Below the pieces are notes generated by a model, which saw only the letters and a list, made by a program, of their open reading frames with translations, searched no databases and was not told the origin of the DNA. This document shows positions 8,285 through 14,218 of a DNA stretch of 18,933 nucleotides, in pieces. Origin of the DNA: an uncultured Persicitalea sp. (lineage in GTDB: Bacteria; Bacteroidota; Bacteroidia; Cytophagales; Spirosomataceae). The first letter of the stretch is position 1. Every line of letters starts with the position of its first letter. The translations under genes and the position numbers were made by a program. The stretch is taken from the NCBI GenBank assembly GCA_950075905.1, contig CATMVR010000015.1, forward strand, positions 1 to 18,933, given 5' to 3'.

Positions 8285-8704
8285 TCATTCTATTTTGCTG
8301 TTACGATTGTAAATTTCTTTCAACTCCTCAGCCGCACTTTTCATGTCGGCAAATCTCGACCTCCGCTTTACAAGCGTACTGGCACTTATTTCCTGGGACT
8401 CCGCAATCGCTAATCCCAGATCTTCCCCAAAACCCGAATCCATAGGATCAGGCTCGGGATTTTCCTTTTCCTCTGGTACCGCCTGACTTGACTTTTCAGC
8501 GGCAGCCCCTCCCCTTATTTCATTTCGCCGCTCGTTGACTACTTTTCTCTGTTTTGCCAATAAAGCAGAACGATTCGTCTGTAAAGGAACGGTTACTAAC
8601 TTAGGCGTAACACTATAAAATTTATTGTATATCCGATAAATTAGATAGACTAATAAACTGAAAGAAAATGTGCCCAAGAATATGACTATAATTCGAGTCG
8701 TCAT
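8285..8704 (-). CDS. Unrecognised one-helix membrane protein in the tra operon
   Basis: 139 residues, family not recognised. Residues 5-24 (IIVIFLGTFSFSLLVYLIYR) form one N-terminal membrane helix. The rest is soluble and charged: a basic stretch about 50-65 (LLAKQRKVVNERRNEIRG), an acidic Pro/Glu/Asp linker about 70-90, and a helical C-terminus (RFADMKSAAEELKEIYN). There is no catalytic motif. It lies between the ParA/ribbon-helix-helix pair and TraE, the place where Bacteroides elements carry the variable TraC/TraD genes, so an accessory transfer or regulatory role is possible but not shown. The gene uses an ATG at 8704, 49 bases after the preceding stop, and is followed by the hairpin at 8244-8266. 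Confidence 0.6.
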   Translation of the reverse strand: MTTRIIVIFLGTFSFSLLVYLIYRIYNKFYSVTPKLVTVPLQTNRSALLAKQRKVVNERRNEIRGGAAAEKSSQAVPEEKENPEPDPMDSGFGEDLGLAIAESQEISASTLVKRRSRFADMKSAAEELKEIYNRNSKIE

Positions 8705-8753
8705 CTTGGGCGCAAATTTAAAATACAGAAAAATAAAAATGCAAATGCTGGAT

Positions 8754-9059
8754 TTATTTTTTTTCTGTCAAAGCCATAATTTCTTGAATTCTAGGATCAT
8801 TAGCGATTGCTTCGGACGCTAATTCTCTGATTTCCAATTCATAATGGGTGGCGGCCATCTTCAGCAATCGGTGTACCGATTTACGAATGGTGATGTTTTG
8901 ATAGGTTTCTGGTTTAGCTTTCTCCTTGGTTGAAGCAGAGGCCGTTTCGGTCTTTACGTCCTTTGGTAATTGCGCAGGAGCCTGTAAGGCATCCTGAATA
9001 CTTTTCTTGGCTTCGGGGTCGTCCAGTAGCGAAGAAAACGGTTTCTTATTTTTAGCCAT
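8754..9059 (-). CDS. Ribbon-helix-helix-like partner of ParA (TraB/ParG-like)
   Basis: 101 residues with two parts. Residues 1-50 are polar, Lys/Ala/Pro-rich and probably disordered. Residues about 52-98 read YQNITIRKSVHRLLKMAATH followed by a helix with IRELASEAI, the pattern of a beta strand plus two helices in ribbon-helix-helix DNA-binding proteins. The gene starts 2 bases after the ParA stop, so the two are coupled. A small DNA-binding protein with a flexible N-terminus directly behind a small ParA is the layout of type Ib partition pairs (ParF/ParG), in which the N-terminal tail stimulates the ATPase. In Bacteroides conjugative elements the same position holds TraB. DNA binding is inferred from the fold pattern only. 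Confidence 0.6.
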   Translation of the reverse strand: MAKNKKPFSSLLDDPEAKKSIQDALQAPAQLPKDVKTETASASTKEKAKPETYQNITIRKSVHRLLKMAATHYELEIRELASEAIANDPRIQEIMALTEKK

Positions 9060-9061
9060 AG

Positions 9062-9724
9062 TTACGAAATTTGGTAGCGTTTCTTGAATTCCTGATAAAA
9101 TGCGCCGTAGGGTTCGGCAATGCTAGTATAGTCCAGTGGGCAGTCCATGGTACCCACACGCATGAAATCGGCTCGGTTCGGCAGTGCGTTGTCAAAAATG
9201 GTAATATCCAGCATTTCGGCGTAGCGGTCGATGTCACTGTTTTCCCGAAGGTTGTGCTGTCGGAAATTCTGGACACCGAAAATATTGAAATCATAACCGC
9301 GTTCTTTGCGAATGTTTCCCATTTTTTTTGCTGCTTTGATGAACTCAAAAGCCGATAGCACATCGGAATCTCCCAGCCGGATAGGGACCAGGAGGCTATC
9401 ACAAAATGTTAAGGCCATTACCGCCTCATCGGGCCCGGTCATACGAGGTAGATCCAGGAAAATGACTTCGTAGTCCTCATAGTGTTCATCCAATACCGAA
9501 GCTACGTCGTCCGTGGCCAATACTTCGCAAGCGTTTTCCGACAGACCGATTCTTTCTATCTCCCTAGCCCGCAGCTTGGCAATGGTTCGCTGACCATCGG
9601 CGTCCAATACAAGCACCCGTTTATTTTCCCGGCTCAGGCAATTTGCCAGCCATACTGTGATGGCTGATTTTCCACTGCCCCCCTTCTGAGAGCAAACTGA
9701 AATAATTCTTGTTTCTTCTTTCAT
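9062..9724 (-). CDS. ParA/MinD-family ATPase (TraA-like) heading the transfer operon
   Basis: 220 residues from the ATG at 9724. A TTG eight codons upstream is also in frame, but ATG is preferred because the conserved sequence begins directly after it. The deviant Walker A is KGGSGKS at 14-20, with the signature lysine at 14. The LDADGQ motif follows at 40-45, and a VIFLDLPRMTGPD Walker B-like segment lies near 87. The protein is short and lacks the N-terminal helix-turn-helix of type Ia ParA, so it is type Ib-like. Proteins of this class use ATP-driven DNA association to position plasmids or proteins; in Bacteroides elements the equivalent TraA is the first gene of the tra operon, as here. 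The downstream gene is its likely DNA-binding partner, and the repeats upstream are a candidate partition site. Confidence 0.85.
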   Translation of the reverse strand: MKEETRIISVCSQKGGSGKSAITVWLANCLSRENKRVLVLDADGQRTIAKLRAREIERIGLSENACEVLATDDVASVLDEHYEDYEVIFLDLPRMTGPDEAVMALTFCDSLLVPIRLGDSDVLSAFEFIKAAKKMGNIRKERGYDFNIFGVQNFRQHNLRENSDIDRYAEMLDITIFDNALPNRADFMRVGTMDCPLDYTSIAEPYGAFYQEFKKRYQIS

Positions 9725-10004
9725 GTATTTAGAGGTGATTTCAAGCAAAATACATCAATATTTTGATATTATGGAAGTGTGTTATTCTAATATTTTAAAA
9801 CATTATCAGAATTACTGTATATAACATCACGAAATACACGCAAATGACAATATTTAATGTGCTGAATAGAAGGGAAATAAAAGTTTCAATTCATCAAAAA
9901 GGAGATTATTTTATTGTCACAATATTTTAATATTTTGATATAATTAGTTATCTTTATATAGTGAAACAGCGGTAAGAACAAGACAAAAACGAACACTTAC
10001 TCTA
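9725..10004. promoter_or_regulatory. AT-rich divergent control region with repeated AATATTTT boxes
   Basis: About 280 bases between divergent genes. The 8-mer AATATTTT occurs four times in the same orientation, at 9757, 9789, 9921 and 9929, with a near copy (AATATTTA) at 9849. The 12-mer AATATTTTGATA appears at 9757 and 9929. An inverted repeat ATCAA-TATT-TTGAT lies at 9754-9767, about 30 bases upstream of the ParA start. Repeats of this kind upstream of a ParA/ribbon-helix-helix pair are typical of a partition site that is also the operator. No strong -7 promoter motif could be identified on either strand. Confidence 0.5.
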
Positions 10005-10172
10005 ATGCAAAGCAACTTGAAACAACGTACTCGGAAAGAAGAACGACAGACAAAAGACAACTTCCAAATAATTGTGTCTGTGTCAGAGAAAATCCGCCCA
10101 ACAGAAGACGAAGAGTTTGCCGCCCAGATTCAATCCTACGAAGCGTGGCAAGCCGCAATTTGGCTGGACTGA
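10005..10172 (+). CDS. Small hypothetical protein, 55 residues
   Basis: An ATG at 10005 opens a 55-codon frame ending at the TGA at 10170-10172. The product is very hydrophilic at the start (KQRTRKEERQTKD) and then alternates hydrophobic and charged residues (FQIIVSVSEKIRP), ending EAWQAAIWLD. No family is recognised and no ribosome binding site is visible. It lies 45 bases upstream of the broken SymE-like gene and in the same frame, so it could be a leader peptide, a degraded gene fragment or chance. Coding status is uncertain. Confidence 0.3.
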   Translation: MQSNLKQRTRKEERQTKDNFQIIVSVSEKIRPTEDEEFAAQIQSYEAWQAAIWLD

Positions 10173-10217
10173 AAAGTAGCCTTCAATTCCAACCCAACAA
10201 TTTTACACTTATTTGGG

Positions 10218-10421
10218 ATGAACCGTACAAACTTAAGCCAAAGCCGCTCTTGCAAGATTGGTTATTAAGCGCAGTCTGATTGGCGGACTAAATGCACTAA
10301 ATATTTTCCTTCCCTTCTATTAGCGGGTAACTGGTTTGCCGAAGTCGGAATCAACGTAGACCAATCGGTCACGGTTGAAGTACAAGGCGGAATGAACACT
10401 ATCAGGCCAGCGACAAGCTGA
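10218..10421 (+). pseudogene. SymE-like toxin gene interrupted by an in-frame stop
   Basis: The frame from the ATG at 10218 reads 16 residues ending SCKIGY, meets TAA at 10266-10268, then continues in the same frame for 50 more residues to TGA at 10419-10421. The second part carries the SymE core: YFPSLLLAGNWFAEVGI followed by VDQSVTVEVQGGMNTIRP. This matches the family pattern P-x-L-x-L-x-G-x-W-L-x-x-A-G-F, then V-x-V-x-V and a Gly. The first part (RSCKIGY) fits the short basic strand that precedes this core. SymE proteins are swapped-hairpin (AbrB-like) toxins, in E. coli controlled by an antisense RNA. No ATG, GTG or TTG follows the TAA before the core, so reinitiation looks unlikely. A single nonsense change in an otherwise intact gene is the simplest reading; a sequencing error is possible. 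Confidence 0.65.
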
Positions 10422-10435
10422 ATGAATGCCCGAAT

Positions 10436-10459
10436 GCCGGGAAGGTGGTTATTCCCGGC
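10436..10459 (+). repeat. Hairpin 1 (SymE-like gene to 201-residue gene)
   Basis: Perfect 8-bp arms GCCGGGAA (10436-10443) and TTCCCGGC (10452-10459) with an 8-base loop. It starts 14 bases after the stop at 10421 and ends 28 bases before the ATG at 10488. It is followed by TACTTTTT, so it may act as a terminator. Its position matches the hairpins at 11110 and 11538. Confidence 0.6.
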
Positions 10460-10487
10460 TACTTTTTCACTCTAAACAATAACTCAA

Positions 10488-11093
10488 ATGTCAAAAATGC
10501 ACAACAACCCAGAAACCGAAGTGCTGTCGAAAACAATCAAATATATGCCCGGCAGTCCACGACAGTACAGGTTTAATGCCCAAACTGGACGTTTCAATAT
10601 CAACGGTATCCAGGACGTGGGGGACAGCTTTTCTTTTCAACCCATTGCCTGGCGAATATTTGAGGATGACCTCTTTGCCCGTGGACGAATCGAGGCGTGG
10701 GCGGAGCTATTTTTTGTGGATAGGCAGGGGGCCATGTCTTCCTTAATGTTTAATAACAGTAGTGTATACGAACTACGTAGATTAATGGAAAGGCTTTTCT
10801 ATGACGACCTGAAACTTTCTGACGTAGTTCTGAAAGTTACCAGCGAGAAGAAGGTTAATGAGAAAGTCACGCCCAAAGGAACGTGGTACCTAGCCGTTTT
10901 TGAATACGAAGCCGCTGACCCCGCGCAAGTGGTTGAACTGACCGCATTTGCCCAATCACACCCAGTTTATCGGGCTGAAACCCTCACAAGAGCAGCGGAA
11001 CACAGCTTGATCTCAGAATCGTATGCTTATGGTTTGACCTTACCGGGTTTGCCTGTGGCCCCGCTCTCCATCACACCTAAACTGGTTGCCTGA
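10488..11093 (+). CDS. Unrecognised 201-residue protein in a recombination-like gene set
   Basis: 201 residues, no signal peptide and no membrane helix. The N-terminal half has alternating aromatic and hydrophobic residues (QYRFNAQTGRFNI, then FSFQPIAWRIFEDDLF and AWAELFFVDRQG), which suggests a compact, beta-rich domain. The middle (YELRRLMERLFYDDLKLSD) is helical. The C-terminal 40 residues are Ala/Leu/Pro-rich. I do not recognise the family and see no catalytic motif. The start is the ATG at 10488; a second in-frame ATG lies three codons on. It is the first of three genes separated by hairpin-bearing gaps, the last being a RecE-like exonuclease. A single-strand DNA-binding or annealing partner for that enzyme is a guess from context only. 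Confidence 0.7.
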   Translation: MSKMHNNPETEVLSKTIKYMPGSPRQYRFNAQTGRFNINGIQDVGDSFSFQPIAWRIFEDDLFARGRIEAWAELFFVDRQGAMSSLMFNNSSVYELRRLMERLFYDDLKLSDVVLKVTSEKKVNEKVTPKGTWYLAVFEYEAADPAQVVELTAFAQSHPVYRAETLTRAAEHSLISESYAYGLTLPGLPVAPLSITPKLVA

Positions 11094-11109
11094 ACAATCG
11101 TCCAAACCC

Positions 11110-11134
11110 GGCTCTCGCTATCCCAGCGGGAGCC
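11110..11134 (+). repeat. Hairpin 2 (201-residue gene to DUF3846-like gene)
   Basis: Arms GGCTCTCGCT (11110-11119) and AGCGGGAGCC (11125-11134) form a 10-bp stem with one T-G wobble and a 5-base loop ATCCC. It starts 16 bases after the stop at 11093 and ends 19 bases before the ATG at 11154. No T-run follows. It shares the flanks ACCCGGC before and GCCATT after with hairpin 3. Confidence 0.65.
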
Positions 11135-11153
11135 ATTTCTAAACTTTACTGAT

Positions 11154-11519
11154 ATGTTTATCTCAGCCATTAAAATCGACGTGGTTAAAAAGGAAGTTTA
11201 CCAAATTCAAATTGAAGACACCTTAGAGGCTATGTATGAAGCCATTGACTGCCAGATAGTAGAACGTGTGGTCATTAATCGAAACAACGACCTTTGGCTC
11301 GACGAGGAAGGACTTTTGCATCATCCCCAGCCACCAAAATTTTGGTTCAAAGGAGCAAATACTCCTTTTACTGGAAACGGCCTTATTTGTGGGTTTAACG
11401 GGGAAGGTCAGATGATAAGCACCACGTTGTCCGTTGAGGAAATTGAGTCTCAAATTTTGTTCTTAGGTAATTCGCACTTGCAACCAAGGTGTGGGTTTAT
11501 CCCGTGGGACGAATTGTAA
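11154..11519 (+). CDS. DUF3846-like small protein
   Basis: 121 residues, soluble. The layout resembles DUF3846 proteins found in phages and mobile elements: an opening strand (FISAIKIDVVKKEVYQIQI), a helix (TLEAMYEAIDCQIVERVVI), a strand pair around NNDLWLDEEGLL, and a conserved-looking turn with PFTGNGLICGF before a final strand (MISTTLSVEEIE). The function of this family is unknown. The ATG at 11154 follows hairpin 2 by 19 bases. The gene is followed by the RecE-like nuclease, with hairpin 3 in the gap. Assignment is by pattern only; the insertion LLHHPQPPKFWFKGAN is not typical. Confidence 0.55.
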   Translation: MFISAIKIDVVKKEVYQIQIEDTLEAMYEAIDCQIVERVVINRNNDLWLDEEGLLHHPQPPKFWFKGANTPFTGNGLICGFNGEGQMISTTLSVEEIESQILFLGNSHLQPRCGFIPWDEL

Positions 11520-11537
11520 AAGTTATTTTATCAACCC

Positions 11538-11562
11538 GGCCCGATGCCCGGTGCATCGGGCC
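11538..11562 (+). repeat. Hairpin 3 (DUF3846-like gene to exonuclease gene)
   Basis: Perfect 10-bp arms GGCCCGATGC (11538-11547) and GCATCGGGCC (11553-11562) with the 5-base loop CCGGT, the strongest hairpin in the window. It starts 18 bases after the stop at 11519 and ends 18 bases before the ATG at 11581. It is followed by ATTATACC, not a T-run. It supports placing the exonuclease start at 11581 rather than at an upstream ATG at 11491 inside the preceding gene. Confidence 0.7.
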
Positions 11563-11580
11563 ATTATACCAAATACGTAT

Positions 11581-12261
11581 ATGGAGTATCGTTCAATTCC
11601 CCGTATCAGTAACAGCGACCTCACGGAATTCAGAAACTTCCTGTTTGGCCGCCCTGAAAGAAAACCAGTCAAGGCTTTTGCTTTCGGTACTGCCTTACAC
11701 GAAATGATTTTAGAACCGGGCAAAAGCGGAACAAATCCTCAAAAGGTGGATTTGGAATTGGTAAATAAACTGGCCACAGTTGCCCGTGAGGACAAATTTC
11801 TCGAATGGGTTCTCCAATATTCCTCAAAGGAGGAGGTGCGTCTTTGGCAGGACCCTGTGACCGGCCTGGCTCTGAAATCAAAATTAGATATCGTACATGA
11901 AAACAGATTGATTGTTGACATTAAGTCTACCGCATGCCGCACACGGGAGGATTTTGTCGCCAGCTGTCTTAAATATGATTGCGACCGACAGGCGGCCTTC
12001 TACCTCGACTCACTCGGGGCGGAGGTGGCTTCAGGACGTGAGTTTACCTTCGTTGCTATTCAAAAAGTCAAACCATTTGATATTTGGAGGATCCAGTATT
12101 CAAGAGAGAGTGACTTTATTGATTACGGGCGGAGGAAGTACCAGGCTTTACTAAGCGAGTGGCGGCACCGCGAATCATTGGGTTTGTCTTTTGTGCCCTC
12201 GACTTGGGATGCGGATCTACTTCCGAATGACAATGGAAGCCAGGGAAATCTTGCTACTTAA
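11581..12261 (+). CDS. PD-(D/E)XK exonuclease, RecE/exonuclease VIII-like
   Basis: 226 residues from the ATG at 11581. An upstream in-frame ATG at 11491 would overlap the preceding gene and read through hairpin 3, and the family homology only begins with YRSIPRISNSDL. RecB-family nuclease motifs occur in order: FGTALHE at 35-41 with the conserved His40, KLDIV with Asp103, IVDIKS with Asp113 and Lys115, and the QAAFY motif (Gln137, Tyr141). This is the compact phage/RecE-type domain that degrades one strand of double-stranded DNA ends to make substrates for strand annealing. No recognisable RecT or Bet annealing protein lies beside it. The catalytic residues appear intact. Conjugative elements such as SXT carry comparable exo/bet recombination genes. 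Confidence 0.75.
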   Translation: MEYRSIPRISNSDLTEFRNFLFGRPERKPVKAFAFGTALHEMILEPGKSGTNPQKVDLELVNKLATVAREDKFLEWVLQYSSKEEVRLWQDPVTGLALKSKLDIVHENRLIVDIKSTACRTREDFVASCLKYDCDRQAAFYLDSLGAEVASGREFTFVAIQKVKPFDIWRIQYSRESDFIDYGRRKYQALLSEWRHRESLGLSFVPSTWDADLLPNDNGSQGNLAT

Positions 12262-12546
12262 AACCCTATAAGTATACTTTTATATTTTTGAAATAAATTC
12301 CCGAAAAACTGTATCGAATCAATGATGGCTTAATCTTAGTAGATACTCTAGTGAAGAATTGGTTTCTACTGATGGCGACCCATGAATGTTACACTACGTG
12401 TGACGAACTTATTTTATAGGAGGAAAATTCAGTATCAATAAATCCGGTTAGAGTACTCAAGAAATTCAAGAGAATTGGGCAACACCAGACGCAATGACTT
12501 ATCTTTGGCTATTCCATTACAATGTACCAATAGTAGCCTAACCTGA
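12262..12546. other. Intergenic region before hsdM; probable module boundary
   Basis: 285 bases without a convincing gene. Base composition changes across it: the genes to the left are mixed, the region itself is AT-rich, and hsdM onward is GC-rich. It contains a promoter-like site near 12474-12507 and a strong AGGAGG sequence at 12420 that is not followed by a usable start codon, possibly a relic of a lost gene. No tRNA, direct repeat or IS end was recognised. Confidence 0.45.
12475..12507 (+). promoter_or_regulatory. Candidate Bacteroidota promoter for hsdM
   Basis: A TATCTTTG at 12500-12507 matches the TAnnTTTG -7 element. A TTG at 12475-12477 lies 22 bases upstream, somewhat far for the -33 element. 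The hsdM ATG follows 39 bases after the -7 element. Confidence 0.45.
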
Positions 12547-14217
12547 ATGTCCGACGACCAAAAGAAAAACCTTGAACAACAACTCTGGAACATCGCCAAC
12601 ACCCTGCGCGGCAAGATGGGCGCCGACGAGTTCCGTGACTATATCCTGGGTTTCATTTTTTATAAGTACCTCTCGGAGCGGATGCTCCTCTACGCCAACC
12701 AGATCCTGAAAGAGGACGGCCTCGACTACATGCAGATTGCCGAGGACACCGACGAAGGACAGGAGTACCTGGCCGCCATCCGCGAAGAATCCATTTCCAA
12801 ACTGGGCTATTTCCTCAAACCTTCCGAATTGTTCCGCGAGCTGGTAAGACGGGGAAACCTGCCGACGGAAACCGAAAAGTTTAACCCTAATACCCCGGCC
12901 CGGCAGTACAAGCTGCTGGAAGAGTCTGAGGAGCCGGATGAGGAGGCTCCCGAATCGGACGAGGATTTAGTTCCCAGCAACTTCATCCTGGGCGATTTGG
13001 CCAAAATCCTCAGCAACATTGAGCAAAGTACCATGGGCCACGAGAGCGAGGAGGACTTCGGCAACCTCTTCGAAGACCTGGACCTGACCTCCACCAAGCT
13101 GGGACGCACCGAAGCCGCCAAAAACGCCGTGATCGCCAAGGTACTGGCGCACCTTGATAAGATTGACTTCCAGCTGGAAGACGCCGACTCCGACGTGCTG
13201 GGCGACGCCTACGAGTACCTCATCGGAAAGTTTGCCAGCGGGGCCGGCAAGAAGGCTGGGGAATTCTACACCCCGCAGGAGGTATCGAAGGTACTGGCCA
13301 AGCTGGTGACGGTGGGCAAGAAAAGGCTGAAATCGGTCTACGACCCTACCTGCGGTTCGGGTTCACTGCTGCTGCGCGTGGCCCGCGAGGTGGACGACGT
13401 GGGCAAATTCTACGGCCAGGAACTTAACCGCACCACCTACAACCTGGCCCGCATGAATATGATCCTGCACGACGTGCATTACAGTCGCTTCGACATCAAG
13501 CAGGACGACACCCTCGAACACCCGCAGCACCCCGACCTACGCGCGGAAGCCATCGTGGCCAATCCGCCTTTTTCGGCCCAGTGGAGCGCCAACCCGCTGC
13601 ACCTGAGCGACGACCGGTTCAGCCAGTTCGGCCGGCTGGCCCCCGCCTCCAAGGCCGATTTCGGCTTTGTGCAGCATATGGTGTACCACCTCGACGACAA
13701 CGGCACCATGGCCTGCGTGCTGCCGCACGGGGTACTTTTCCGGGGAGCGGCCGAAGGCCACATCCGTCAGTACCTGGTGGAGCAGTGCAACTACCTCGAC
13801 GCGGTGATCGGCCTGCCGGGCAACATCTTTTACGGTACCTCCATCCCGACCTGCATATTGGTGCTGAAGAAGTGCCGCGAGCACGACGGCGACATCCTGT
13901 TCATCGACGCCAGCCAGCATTTCGCCAAGGAGAAAACCCAGAACTACCTGCGTGAGGAGGACATTGACCGCATCGTGGACACCTACGTAGCCCGGCAGAC
14001 GGTGGAGAAGTACAGCTACGTGGCCCCGTTGACGGAAGTGCGCGAGAACGACTACAACCTCAACATCCCCCGCTACGTGGATACCTTCGAGGCCGAGGCG
14101 GATATTGACATCAGCTACGTGGCCGAGGAGCTCATAGCGCTGGAACGACAAATGAAAAACACTGACCAGGTGATTGCGGGTTACTGTGCCGAGCTGGGCA
14201 TTAAGCCGCCTTTTTGA
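12547..14217 (+). CDS. hsdM: Type I restriction-modification DNA methylase HsdM
   Basis: 556 residues. It transfers a methyl group from S-adenosylmethionine to adenine N6 and normally works in a complex with the specificity subunit HsdS. The N-terminal HsdM_N helical domain is at about 8-200 (LWNIANTLRGKMGADEFRDY, then FYKYLSERM). The methylase core has the cofactor loop DPTCGSGS at 266-273 and the catalytic NPPF motif at 339-342, both intact. A run of Glu/Asp/Pro at about 125-142 is an acidic linker inside the N-terminal domain and looks unusual. The start follows the candidate promoter at 12500. The stop lies 1 base before the ATG of the AlbA_2 fusion gene. No hsdS or hsdR is found in the window, so the protein is an orphan unless partners lie elsewhere. 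The coding sequence is markedly more GC-rich than the genes to its left. Confidence 0.93.
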   Translation: MSDDQKKNLEQQLWNIANTLRGKMGADEFRDYILGFIFYKYLSERMLLYANQILKEDGLDYMQIAEDTDEGQEYLAAIREESISKLGYFLKPSELFRELVRRGNLPTETEKFNPNTPARQYKLLEESEEPDEEAPESDEDLVPSNFILGDLAKILSNIEQSTMGHESEEDFGNLFEDLDLTSTKLGRTEAAKNAVIAKVLAHLDKIDFQLEDADSDVLGDAYEYLIGKFASGAGKKAGEFYTPQEVSKVLAKLVTVGKKRLKSVYDPTCGSGSLLLRVAREVDDVGKFYGQELNRTTYNLARMNMILHDVHYSRFDIKQDDTLEHPQHPDLRAEAIVANPPFSAQWSANPLHLSDDRFSQFGRLAPASKADFGFVQHMVYHLDDNGTMACVLPHGVLFRGAAEGHIRQYLVEQCNYLDAVIGLPGNIFYGTSIPTCILVLKKCREHDGDILFIDASQHFAKEKTQNYLREEDIDRIVDTYVARQTVEKYSYVAPLTEVRENDYNLNIPRYVDTFEAEADIDISYVAEELIALERQMKNTDQVIAGYCAELGIKPPF

Positions 14218-14218
14218 T

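Noticed and set aside
9749..10004. CRISPR array or origin iterons
   Set aside because: The AATATTTT boxes are short and irregularly spaced, without spacers of constant length and without an adjacent replication initiator or cas gene.
10436..10480. Classical Rho-independent terminators for all intergenic hairpins
   Set aside because: Only hairpin 1 is followed by a T-run; the others lack one, so terminator calls were not made.
11491..11580. Upstream in-frame start for the exonuclease
   Set aside because: It would overlap the preceding gene and translate through the 10-bp hairpin; family-like sequence begins only after the ATG at 11581.
12400..12470. Short open frames after the AGGAGG sequence
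   Set aside because: No start codon lies at a usable distance, and the frames are under 20 codons.
14174..14218. Upstream GTG start for the AlbA_2/IS256 gene inside hsdM
   Set aside because: The added residues are not AlbA_2-like, and the ATG at 14219, 1 base after the hsdM stop, is the normal coupled start.
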